Assembly (NCBI GenBank): GCA_945861535.1
Contig: CAMAUZ010000001.1
Location: 124,001-188,000 of the forward strand
Direction: 5' to 3'
DNA: 64,000 nt
Source: Akkermansia muciniphila
GTDB lineage: Bacteria; Verrucomicrobiota; Verrucomicrobiia; Limisphaerales; BJHT01
Shown here: in pieces, positions 37,211 to 46,177 of the stretch
Numbering within the stretch: position 1 is the first letter of the stretch
Layout of the letters: every line of letters starts with the position of its first letter
Translations under genes and position numbers: made by a program
Notes under the pieces: model-generated
The model's database searches: none
Seen by the model: only the letters and a program-made list of their open reading frames with translations
What the model was told of the DNA's origin: nothing

Positions 37211-37531
37211 CGTCCCGGAGGGACACCGCAGGAAATTAGCCGGGGGCAAGCCCGCGCCAGAGGGCGCGGCCCCCGGTTGCCACGCCGAACGGGCCATGCC
37301 CCAGCGGGGCATCGGAGAAGTTTTTGGCGTCACCCGCCCCGCAGCATCGCCGCCACCACCGTCGCCTCGGGCAAACCGGGCCGCGAGCGCTCGTCCAGCA
37401 ATCCCGGGCCATTTCTTCGATGCCCCGCTGGGGCACGGAGTAACTCAGCACTGTTTCCGGGGGCGGCGTCCGCGGGCGCGGACTTGCCCCCGGCTAATCT
37501 CCTCCGGCGTCCCTCCGGGACGGGAAACCGG
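37211..37531. repeat. Long nested inverted repeat, family I
   Basis: Outer arms CGTCCCGGAGGGAC with AATTAGCCGGGGGCAAG (37211-37250) return inverted at 37481-37531. An inner pair, CCCCAGCGGGGCATCGGAGA near 37300 and its inverse near 37410-37432, is nested between them. It fills most of the 672-base gap between the lipoprotein and the giant gene. No gene is seen there. Confidence 0.8.
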
Positions 37532-37737
37532 GCGGCCCGGAAAGTTCCGTGGGAGGCGGCGTTGCCAGCATGCTGCGGCTGGTGCTCGGCGCCTACAGCC
37601 GCGCTCTGGAGCAGCGCGCCGGCCCGCACCATCTCGTTCAACCGCTAAAGAATTAACCTGATTCCCTCGTGCCCCACATCCTGCCACCTTCGCCACCGTT
37701 CATCGCCAATCCGGTTTTTCACCAACGCCCACTGCCT

Positions 37738-40700
37738 ATGAAATCTTCCACCGCCGCGCACTCCGTCGCTCTCGCGCCCAGTTTCACGTCCGCGCGTTCC
37801 GCCACTGCCCCGCTACCGCTCCGGCTCGCTCGCGCCGCGAGCTTCATGGTAGGGCGCGTCTGTCCTCAGCGCGCCGCTTGCGCATCCACACGGTCGGCGG
37901 CGCGCTGGGGACAGACGCGCCCTACCAGCGCCTGCCGGTTCTCGGATTTCCTGCGAAATAATTGGCTTCTGGGAATTCTCGCGCTGCTCCTCCTCACCAC
38001 CACCGCCTCCGCCCAGGTCCTCCTCAACGTCGATTTCGGCGTCGGCACCACGAGCGCGAAGACCGGTTTCGCGGCCACGGGGCAGGGGACCAACGACCAT
38101 TGGAATCTCTACCGCCATTACTCGCCGAAATATCTCCCCGGCATGGCCCTCGTCGCCGACGGACTGCTCGAAAATCTGAAACTCGCCGACGCCTCCGCCT
38201 CGAAGGTCAGCCTCGCCGTCTCGAACGCCCCCGGCGTCTGGGGCAACGCCACCGGCGACCCGATGTACGACGGCTACATCTTCCCGCTCAACGGCAGCAA
38301 CATGACGGTCACCGTCCGCAATCTCGACCCGGGCAACTACCACTTCTTCCTCTACGGCCACGCTGACGCCGACGTCACTGGCGAACAAAACAGCGTCTTC
38401 ACCCTCACCAGCGGCGCCCTCAGCTCCGGCACCAACACCTTCGGCCCGCTCACCGCGCTCGGCTCCGCGGGATGGAAAGCCACCGCGCCCTGGCAGGAAC
38501 GCCAGCAATACGTCGTCTTCCGCGATGTCACCGTGTTCGCCGGCAAGCCCGTCCGCATCGACGTCGCGCCCGGCCCGAATGGCGTCGCCGTGTTGAACGG
38601 CCTGCAAATCTTCTCGCGCGGCACCAGTCCGCCGAAACTCGCCGTCCCGCTCGCGACGAAGGCCTCGACCGTCTCGACCAACCTCTTTTTCCACCAACTC
38701 CGCTATGACGGGAAAATCAGCGACACCGAGGCGCGCTTCAGCGTTTTCCTCCAGGCTGAATCCATGACCACCAACGTCATCTCCGCGCCCCTCTTCACCG
38801 GCGACGTCGCCGTGCTTGCGCCCGCCCTGCCCGAGGGCGTGCGCATCGTGAATGCCGCGCGCCAGTTCCGCCTCGTCGCCACGCAGCCCGGCATCTACGA
38901 CCTCGAGTTCGAGATCATCGCCAAGATCACGCGGCAGGAACCGTGGAACCACATCTCCTTCACCGGCCCCGCCGCCGCGCTCGCCGAGGTCACCGCCAAG
39001 TCCACCGTGCCCGGCGTCGAGCTCCAGTTGCTCTCCGGCACGCCCGCGCTCGAGGAACCCGGCAAAACCAACGCCCGCGCCCCCGGCATCATCAGCGGCT
39101 TCCTCGGCGCGGACCGCACGCTCGCCCTGCGCTGGCAGGGCAAAACCGTCGAGGTCGCCCGCAAATCCCTCGTCACCGTCGATACCGTCGCCCGCGCGCA
39201 CCTCACGCCCACCGTCATCAAATACACCACCGACCTCACCTACGATGTCGTGCAGGGCAGCGTCCCGCGCCTCGTTATCACGCTCCCGGCCAACCAGACC
39301 ATCACGCAAATCTCCGGCGGCACGCAGGTCCGCGACTGGCAGGTGAAACCCGACGGCGCGCGCCAGACGCTCACCATCGAGTTCATCAAGCCGCTCGAAA
39401 AATCCGCCGTGATCAAAATCTTCTCCGAGCAACCCCTCGACGCCGCCACCGCCGCGCTGCTCCCGCCCGAGCCGACCGGCGTGGACCGCGAGTCCGGCTC
39501 CTTCACCGTGTCCGCCGAGGAACTGCTCGTCGAGGTCGATACCGCCACCGGCCTGCGCCAGGTCAACGCCACCGGCGGCGCGCTCGCGGCGTATCGTTTC
39601 TACGGCCGCCCTTTCGCGCTCTCGGTCAAGGTCAAGCGCCTCGAACCCATCGTCAACGTCAATGACCGCGTCACCGTGCGCCTCGAGGAGACGCGCCTGC
39701 TCGTCACCCACACGCTCAGCCTCAACGTCGAGCGCGCCGGAATTTACGGCCTCGATCTCGTCACGCAGACGAACTTCACCGTCGCCGACGTGCGCGGCGA
39801 GGGCGTCGATGACTGGAAAATCACCGACGGCAAACTGCGCGTGAATTTCAAAAACCAGGTCCTCGGCGCGCGCCGTCTCGAGGTGCAGCTCGAACAGCCG
39901 CACAAACAATTCCCCGCGCAACTCGACCTCGCGCCGTTGCGCGTCACCGGCGCGACCAAGGAAACCGGCCGCATCGGTGCGGCCGCCGCGCAGGGCATCC
40001 GCCTCAAGACCGTCACCCTCGCCGGCCTGCGCGAAGTCCCCGTGAACCTCATCGGCCCCGTCGGCGACGAAATCCTCGGCTACCTCCTCGATCAGCCCGA
40101 CTGGAAGCTCTCGCTCGCCCCCGAGCGCCTGCCCGCGCGCGTCCTCGCCGAGGTCTTCAACCTGATCACCATCGGCGACGGCCAGATCGGCGGCAGCGCG
40201 ACGATCCGCTACGGCATCCTCAACCAGGGCGTGCAGCAGTTCCGCGTGAAACTCCCGGCGCACTGGAAAAACGTCGAGTTCACCGGCCCCAACATTCGCC
40301 GCAAGGAATCCGCGACGAATATCTGGACCATCAGCCTCCAGGACAAGGTCTGGGGCGGCTACACGCTCGTCGTCACCTACGATCACCAGTTCAATCCCAG
40401 CCGCGCGACGCTCGACGCCGCGGGCGCGCACGTCCTCGATGTCGAGCGCGAGACCGGCTCCGTCGCCATCACCACCGCCGCCAGCCTCAAGCTCGAGCCG
40501 CAGCCCGTCGCCGAGCCGCTGCGCAAGATCGACCCCACCGAGCTGGCTGACACCGACCGCGCGCTCATCACGCGCCCCGTGCTGCTGGCCTACCGCTACA
40601 CCGGCGGCGACTTCGCGCTCGGCCTCGAACTCACGCGCCACGAACAGGCGCAGGTGCTCTCCGCCGTCACCGACCGCACGCAGATCACCAGCGTCCTCAC

Positions 40701-43700
40701 CGAGGCGGGCGAGATGCTCACGCAGGCCTCGTTCATGGTGAAAAACAACGACAAGCAGTTTCAAAAATTCCAGCTCCCCGGCGGCGCGGCGCTCTGGGGC
40801 GTCTATGTGAACGGCGAACCGGTCAAGGCCGAGCGCGACGCCGAGTCGCTCCTCGTCTCGCTCCCGCGCACCGCCAACCGCGACCAGGCCTTCGCCGTGG
40901 ACATCGTCTATGCGCAGACCTTCGCCTCGCTGAAAAAGCTCCTGCCCAGCCGTCTCCACCTCGAAGCCCCGCGCACCGACGTGCCCAACACCTACGCCGA
41001 ATGGACCCTCTACGCGCCCTTCACCCAGCGCCTCTCGGGCTTCGATGGCAGCATGACGGCGGCGCGCGGGACGACGTATGGGTGGCGTGATGCGTGGGGG
41101 CAGTTCGTCGAGCTTTACAGCAACCTGTGGGATCAGGGATTTGGTTTCGTCGTCGGCCTGCTGGTGTTCGGTGTGGTCGTTTGGGTTCTTGTTTCCGCGG
41201 CGCGAAAGCGTGGCGCGGCGGGCCTGTTGACCGCCTTGGTGCTCTTCGCATTCGCCGGCATTCTCGCTTCGATGCTGCTCCCCGCGCTCGGCAAGGCGAA
41301 GGCCAAGGCGTCGAGAATAAAGACGGTCAATAACCTGAAGCAGGTCGCGATGGCGGCGCGGGTGTTTCATTCCGAACACGGCCGCTTCCCGCTGAGTTTC
41401 GAGGAGATGATGAGCGAACTTGGCTCGGACAAAGTCCTCTACGATGCCGAGACTGGTGAGCGTTTGATCTATGTCGGCGCGGGCAAAACCGAGGGTGACG
41501 CCAGTGCCTTGCTGGCCTACGCAGTGCGACCCGGCGGGAGAAACGACGCCGCATTTGCCGACGGCTCGGTTCAGCAACTGACCGCGCAGAGCTTCGAGCA
41601 GGCGATCCAGCGAGACTTGCAGCGCTCGATGAACCCGATGGCTGTCGGCGGCGATCGTTCCGGGGCCGTGGACATGCCATCCACTGGCCTTCCGGTTGGA
41701 GGGTCAACACGACAGCCAATGCCGGCCGGCAAACCGATGTCCGGCCCCGTGGCCACGCCACCCCGGCCGACCATGCCGATGTCGCCGCCGCCCGCGGAGC
41801 CCGCAACCCGGCAGCGCGTATTGGCGGAGGCCCGCAAAGAGATGGCGGCGCGGGATGGCGAGCTAAAGGAGCAATTGGCGAACCCAAGTCGTCCCGGTGT
41901 CAGTGCTGCCGCCAAACGGGCGCAGGAGGCGCTCAACGAACCGGCGGTGAGGAATCAAACGGTAACCATCATCGACAATACCATGGTGACAGATTCCGAC
42001 GCGGGCGCCCTGAATTTCCAAAAAGGAACGAGCGCAGGCACATTCGGTTTTGTCACGGGTTTGGGCGCAAATGGCGCGGTTGCTCGCTCTGGCGAGGCAG
42101 CGGGAACTCCGACTGTGAATTTCTTCACCGCCAACAGCACGAGCGTCTCCGGCGCCGCCTACGCCCCCACCGCCACCGGCATCCGCTCCATCCGCATCGA
42201 CATCCCGAAGACCGGGCAGAGCTTCAACTTCACGAAAGTCCTGAACGTCGGCCGCGAGCCGCTCTCCGTGCAGGCCACCGCGATGCGCACGAAAGTTTTC
42301 TCCATCGTGCAAATGATCCTCCAGCTCGCCGCGTTCCTCATCGGCCTCGGCGTTTGCTGGCATCAATGGAACAAGCCCGACCGCAGCAGCCTCGCCCTCA
42401 CCGTCGGCGCGGTGCTCGCGCTCGGCGCGGTCATCAACCTATTCCTCGCGCTCCGCATGTTGCACGTCGTGCTCGTGCTCGTGACCGGCGTGCTCGCACT
42501 CGTGCTGCTCGTCGCCCTTTTCCGCCGCCTGCTCCCGCGCCGCAAGCCCGCCGCGCCCGCCGACAACGCCCCGTCCTCACCCGGCGACTCCGAACCGCCC
42601 GCCCCTTCCGCTCCCGCGCCGTCGCCGTCATCGTCCTCGCCCGCCGCGCCCACGCCCGCCGTCACCGCGCTGCTGTTGCTCCTCTCGCTCGCGTCTGCGT
42701 CCGCGCAGCCGCTCGACTCCGCCGCCGCGCGCGTCAGCTACGTTCCCGCCGGAGCCGTGCCTTCCGCCACGATTGTCTCCGCGAAATACGTCGGCCGCGT
42801 CGGCGAGAAGGTCGCGCAGTTCAACGCCACGTTGCAGATTCTCAGCGTCGCCACCAACCAGACCGTGCGCCTCTTCGGCGATGACGTCGCGGTGCAGTCC
42901 TTCGTGGCCGACGGCAGCGCCAAGCTCGTCCGCGACGGCGACACCGTCAGCGTGTGGCTGCCCGAGAAGGGCGAGTTCACCTGCGAACTGAAACTGCTCG
43001 TGCGCCTCGGCGGCGACGTGACGCGCCGCCTGCTCGCCTTCGGCAGCCCGAGCGCGCTGGCCAGCACCTTCACCGCGGACCTCGATGAACCCGACGCGGA
43101 TGTCGAATTCCCGAGCGCGGTGTCCTTCAAGCGCGTCACGCAGGGCAAGCAGACGCACGTCGAGGCCGTGCTCGGCGCGACCGATCGCGTCGAGCTGCAA
43201 TGGACGCCGCGCGTGAAACGCGTCGCGGACATGGAGGCGACGATCTTCTGCGTGAACAGCTCGCTCATCACGATTGGCGGCGGCGTGGTCCACACGCGCA
43301 CGATTTTGAATTACCAGATCAGCCAGGGCGAACTGCGCCAGGCCAAGGTGCGCCTGCCCGCCGGCCAGCGCCTGCTGCGTGTCGCCGGCGACGGCATCCG
43401 CACGTGGGAACTCATCTCGGAAGGCGCGAACGAAGTCGTCGTCGTGGATCTGCTCAAGGGCGTCGCGCCCGAGTGGAAGGTGACGGTCGAGACCGAGAAG
43501 CCGCTGCCCGCGCTGCCCGCGGCGCTCAAGCTCGAAGTCCCGCACGCCGGCGACGTGAAGCGCGAGAACGGCCTCGTAGCCGTGCGCGGGAGCGAGGAAC
43601 TGAGCGTGTTCGTGGATGGCGCGCCGGGCTTGCAGCGCGTGGACAATGGGGAGTTCAGCCGCGGCGCTTCACCACCCGTCGGCGAACTGGTGAGCGCGTA

Positions 43701-45984
43701 TCGTTTTCTGAAACCGGGCTTCGCACTCGCCGTGCGCGTCGAGGCCGTCACGTCGCTGATCGAGGCGAGTTTGCGGAATCATTTCTTCATCCGCGCCGAG
43801 GGTTTGCAGGTGCTCGGCGTGGCGGAATACGAGGTCAAGCGCGCGGGTGTCTTCGGCTTCAAGCTCGTGCTGCCGCCGGGCCTGCGGCTCGACACGGTGC
43901 TCTGCGCCAGCGACACGGGCGACAAGGTCAGCCAGTGGAACGAGCGCACCGAAAACGGCGTGCGCGTACTCGACATCGCGCTCAAGGAACGCGTGCTGGG
44001 CCGCGTGTTCGCGCAGGTCAGCCTGAGCACGAACTACTCTGCGCCGCCGCGCTCGCTGCCCCTCGTGGGCGTGCATCCGCTCGGCGTGCAGAAGCTCACC
44101 GGCTACGTCTCCGTCAACGCCGAGCCGGGCGTGAGCGTGAAGACGGATGTGTTCGATGGCTTGAGCGAAGTGCCCGCGGCGAGTCTGTTGACGGCCTTCA
44201 AGCCGGTGCAGCAGAACATCAATCCCCAGGGCCAGCAGCAGGTGATGATGTCGCGCATGCAGCCCTACATGCCTCCGCCGGGGCAGACGCCGTCGCTGGC
44301 TTACAAGCTGATCAGCGCCGAACCCGGCCCGCTGCCCGCGTGGAAGCTCACCGTCGCGACCGAACCGATGGAATCATGGGTGCGCGCCGAGGTGGTGAAC
44401 GTGCTGACGTTGAGCGAGACGCTGCTCTCCGGCCGCGCCGTGGTGCGCTACGACATTCAGAACGCGCCGGTGAAGGAGTTCCGCGTGCGCGTGCCCGCAG
44501 GCGTGAAAAATGTCGAGCTGCTCGGCGCGGCCATCCGCCGCCGCGACGAGACGAACAGCGAATGGCGCGTCGAGTTGCAAAACAAGGTGCGCGGCACCTT
44601 CACGCTGACCGTGACGTGGGAAAATCCACGCGACGCGAAGACCAACCAGCTTGATTTCGCCGGCGTGCAGGCGCTCGGCGTCGAGCGCGAATCCGGCGCG
44701 CTGGCCGTGCTGGCCAAGGCTCCGCTGCAAGTCGTCGAGAAATCCGCGAGCGAGGAATTGATCAAGATCGACGCGCGTGAACTGCCCGACTGGGCGGGCG
44801 TGACCGGCATCGCCGCGCGCTCCGGCGCCGAGGCGGCGGTGATGGCCTATCGCTACCTGCGGCCTGGCTACAAGCTGACTTTGGATGTCCGTCGTTACGA
44901 CGAGGCCGCCGTGCTGCAAGCCCTCGTGGACAGCGCCACCCTCACGACCGTCGTCGCCGACGACGGCCAGATGATGACCGAGATGAAGCTGGCCGTGCGC
45001 AACAACGGCCGCCAGCACCTCGAAATCAAACTGCCGCCCGGCGCGCACATCTGGTCCGCCTTCGTCGCCGGCCAGCCCGTGCGCCCCGGCCAGCGCGATG
45101 GGAAATTGCTCCTGCCGCTCGAACGCTCCGGCGCGGATGAAGCGCCGGTGCCGGTCGAGCTGGTCTTCGTCGGCACCAACAAATTTCCCCGCGCCCGCGG
45201 CGAGGTGAACCTCGCGTCGCCCGAGCTGGACGTGCCGTTGAAGAACGCGCGCTGGGATTTGTATTTGCCGCTCGATTACGAGTATCGCGATTTCGAGGGA
45301 AGCATGACGCACAGCAGCGAAGTGGCCGCGGCCGTGGCGACTTCCTACACGCTGGCGGATTACACGCGACAGGAGGTTTCCGCGCAGGTGGCCAATCGTG
45401 GCAATTTTGTCAGCTCGCTCAGCAACGCCCGCAGCCAGTTGAGCGCGGGGAATTACAAGGACTTCAACGGTGCGCTCAAACAGGCGGCCGCGAATTCCTA
45501 CCGCGATGAATCCACCGTGCAGGAGTTGAAGAAACTCGAGGACGACGTGCGCAAGGTGCAGGGCAGCAACCTGCTCCAGGCGCAACAACGCTACGTCGCG
45601 AAAAACAACGAGCAGGCGGATTCGCCAGGATGGCAATCGCAAGGACAGCGCGAGCAGCAACAGGTCGCCCAAGCCGCCCAGCCCGCGCAGCAGGCGGGCG
45701 AGTACGATCTCAAGGTAGCCGAGCAGCAATGGGGCAAACTCCAGCAAGCACAGGAAATCGCTGAGGTCACCGTGCAGCCACTGCGCGTGAACCTGCCCAC
45801 GCGCGGCCTGCGCCACTCCTTCACGCAGGTCCTCCAGACCGGCGTGCAAAAGCCCATGACCATCAAGTTCGCCGCCACCAACACCACGCGCCCCGGGTGG
45901 TTCAAGACGCTGCTCTTTGCCGTCGGTGGCTTCCTGGTGCTGTGGATCATCGCCGCCTCCCTCCCCGAGCGGCGGCGCAACTGA
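37738..45984 (+). CDS. Giant duplicated membrane/surface protein with embedded pseudopilin-like segment
   Basis: One unbroken frame of 2,748 residues from ATG 37738 (a GTG at 37669 would add 23). Leader 1-73, including a family F repeat; signal core 74-93 (LLGILALLLLTTTASAQ). A CBM-like domain (about 93-290, LNVDFG to VLNGLQIFS) opens a long beta-rich first half ending in FDGSMTAARG and a membrane helix near 1130-1150. Next, [18 protein letters not shown] at 1174-1191 starts a pseudopilin-like stretch to about 1281 (FADGSVQQL). Three helices follow (about 1521-1598), then a proline-rich linker and TALLLLLSLASASA (1643-1656), a second signal-like core. The second half repeats the plan, with FEGSMTHSS, a coiled region rich in Gln and a C-terminal anchor (about 2720-2742). 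Function unknown. Confidence 0.8.
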   Translation: MKSSTAAHSVALAPSFTSARSATAPLPLRLARAASFMVGRVCPQRAACASTRSAARWGQTRPTSACRFSDFLRNNWLLGILALLLLTTTASAQVLLNVDFGVGTTSAKTGFAATGQGTNDHWNLYRHYSPKYLPGMALVADGLLENLKLADASASKVSLAVSNAPGVWGNATGDPMYDGYIFPLNGSNMTVTVRNLDPGNYHFFLYGHADADVTGEQNSVFTLTSGALSSGTNTFGPLTALGSAGWKATAPWQERQQYVVFRDVTVFAGKPVRIDVAPGPNGVAVLNGLQIFSRGTSPPKLAVPLATKASTVSTNLFFHQLRYDGKISDTEARFSVFLQAESMTTNVISAPLFTGDVAVLAPALPEGVRIVNAARQFRLVATQPGIYDLEFEIIAKITRQEPWNHISFTGPAAALAEVTAKSTVPGVELQLLSGTPALEEPGKTNARAPGIISGFLGADRTLALRWQGKTVEVARKSLVTVDTVARAHLTPTVIKYTTDLTYDVVQGSVPRLVITLPANQTITQISGGTQVRDWQVKPDGARQTLTIEFIKPLEKSAVIKIFSEQPLDAATAALLPPEPTGVDRESGSFTVSAEELLVEVDTATGLRQVNATGGALAAYRFYGRPFALSVKVKRLEPIVNVNDRVTVRLEETRLLVTHTLSLNVERAGIYGLDLVTQTNFTVADVRGEGVDDWKITDGKLRVNFKNQVLGARRLEVQLEQPHKQFPAQLDLAPLRVTGATKETGRIGAAAAQGIRLKTVTLAGLREVPVNLIGPVGDEILGYLLDQPDWKLSLAPERLPARVLAEVFNLITIGDGQIGGSATIRYGILNQGVQQFRVKLPAHWKNVEFTGPNIRRKESATNIWTISLQDKVWGGYTLVVTYDHQFNPSRATLDAAGAHVLDVERETGSVAITTAASLKLEPQPVAEPLRKIDPTELADTDRALITRPVLLAYRYTGGDFALGLELTRHEQAQVLSAVTDRTQITSVLTEAGEMLTQASFMVKNNDKQFQKFQLPGGAALWGVYVNGEPVKAERDAESLLVSLPRTANRDQAFAVDIVYAQTFASLKKLLPSRLHLEAPRTDVPNTYAEWTLYAPFTQRLSGFDGSMTAARGTTYGWRDAWGQFVELYSNLWDQGFGFVVGLLVFGVVVWVLVSAARKRGAAGLLTALVLFAFAGILASMLLPALGKAKAKASRIKTVNNLKQVAMAARVFHSEHGRFPLSFEEMMSELGSDKVLYDAETGERLIYVGAGKTEGDASALLAYAVRPGGRNDAAFADGSVQQLTAQSFEQAIQRDLQRSMNPMAVGGDRSGAVDMPSTGLPVGGSTRQPMPAGKPMSGPVATPPRPTMPMSPPPAEPATRQRVLAEARKEMAARDGELKEQLANPSRPGVSAAAKRAQEALNEPAVRNQTVTIIDNTMVTDSDAGALNFQKGTSAGTFGFVTGLGANGAVARSGEAAGTPTVNFFTANSTSVSGAAYAPTATGIRSIRIDIPKTGQSFNFTKVLNVGREPLSVQATAMRTKVFSIVQMILQLAAFLIGLGVCWHQWNKPDRSSLALTVGAVLALGAVINLFLALRMLHVVLVLVTGVLALVLLVALFRRLLPRRKPAAPADNAPSSPGDSEPPAPSAPAPSPSSSSPAAPTPAVTALLLLLSLASASAQPLDSAAARVSYVPAGAVPSATIVSAKYVGRVGEKVAQFNATLQILSVATNQTVRLFGDDVAVQSFVADGSAKLVRDGDTVSVWLPEKGEFTCELKLLVRLGGDVTRRLLAFGSPSALASTFTADLDEPDADVEFPSAVSFKRVTQGKQTHVEAVLGATDRVELQWTPRVKRVADMEATIFCVNSSLITIGGGVVHTRTILNYQISQGELRQAKVRLPAGQRLLRVAGDGIRTWELISEGANEVVVVDLLKGVAPEWKVTVETEKPLPALPAALKLEVPHAGDVKRENGLVAVRGSEELSVFVDGAPGLQRVDNGEFSRGASPPVGELVSAYRFLKPGFALAVRVEAVTSLIEASLRNHFFIRAEGLQVLGVAEYEVKRAGVFGFKLVLPPGLRLDTVLCASDTGDKVSQWNERTENGVRVLDIALKERVLGRVFAQVSLSTNYSAPPRSLPLVGVHPLGVQKLTGYVSVNAEPGVSVKTDVFDGLSEVPAASLLTAFKPVQQNINPQGQQQVMMSRMQPYMPPPGQTPSLAYKLISAEPGPLPAWKLTVATEPMESWVRAEVVNVLTLSETLLSGRAVVRYDIQNAPVKEFRVRVPAGVKNVELLGAAIRRRDETNSEWRVELQNKVRGTFTLTVTWENPRDAKTNQLDFAGVQALGVERESGALAVLAKAPLQVVEKSASEELIKIDARELPDWAGVTGIAARSGAEAAVMAYRYLRPGYKLTLDVRRYDEAAVLQALVDSATLTTVVADDGQMMTEMKLAVRNNGRQHLEIKLPPGAHIWSAFVAGQPVRPGQRDGKLLLPLERSGADEAPVPVELVFVGTNKFPRARGEVNLASPELDVPLKNARWDLYLPLDYEYRDFEGSMTHSSEVAAAVATSYTLADYTRQEVSAQVANRGNFVSSLSNARSQLSAGNYKDFNGALKQAAANSYRDESTVQELKKLEDDVRKVQGSNLLQAQQRYVAKNNEQADSPGWQSQGQREQQQVAQAAQPAQQAGEYDLKVAEQQWGKLQQAQEIAEVTVQPLRVNLPTRGLRHSFTQVLQTGVQKPMTIKFAATNTTRPGWFKTLLFAVGGFLVLWIIAASLPERRRN
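37849..37925. repeat. Family F 77-bp inverted repeat (copy 1), inside the giant gene leader
   Basis: GTAGGGCGCGTCTGTCCTCA at one end and GGGGACAGACGCGCCCTAC at the other. It is read in frame as residues 38-66 of the giant protein. The reverse complement of this element matches 48134-48210 with about seven differences over 77 bases. Confidence 0.88.
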
Positions 45985-45988
45985 GGCA

Positions 45989-46126
45989 TGTGGGGCAGGC
46001 ATCCCTGCCTGCCGGTTCACGGGGCATCCCTGCCCCGTGTTCCAAGCCCCTATTCGGCGTACGTCCCCAGCTGAAACGGGCGGCAGGGATGCCGCCCGAA
46101 CCGTCAGGCTGGAAGCCTGACCCACA
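45989..46126. repeat. Stacked palindromic repeat, family D (copy 2)
   Basis: Starts four bases after the stop codon of the giant gene. Same four hairpins as 11939-12077 in reverse order, with a different centre. Confidence 0.85.
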
Positions 46127-46177
46127 GGTCGCGCTTTGTTTTGCCTCGCGGCGCGGGCGGTCGCTAGTGTCGCCTGC

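Noticed and set aside
27276-37930. CRISPR array
   Set aside because: Repeats are many, but they are palindromic, of unequal length, unevenly spaced, and lie within genes. No cas gene or regular spacer pattern exists.
37813-41577. Open frame of 1,254 codons on the minus strand opposite the giant gene
   Set aside because: It is antisense to a gene with signal peptide, domains and internal homology; its composition (Gly/Ala/Glu/Arg-rich, no domain) is what high-GC third positions give on the opposite strand.
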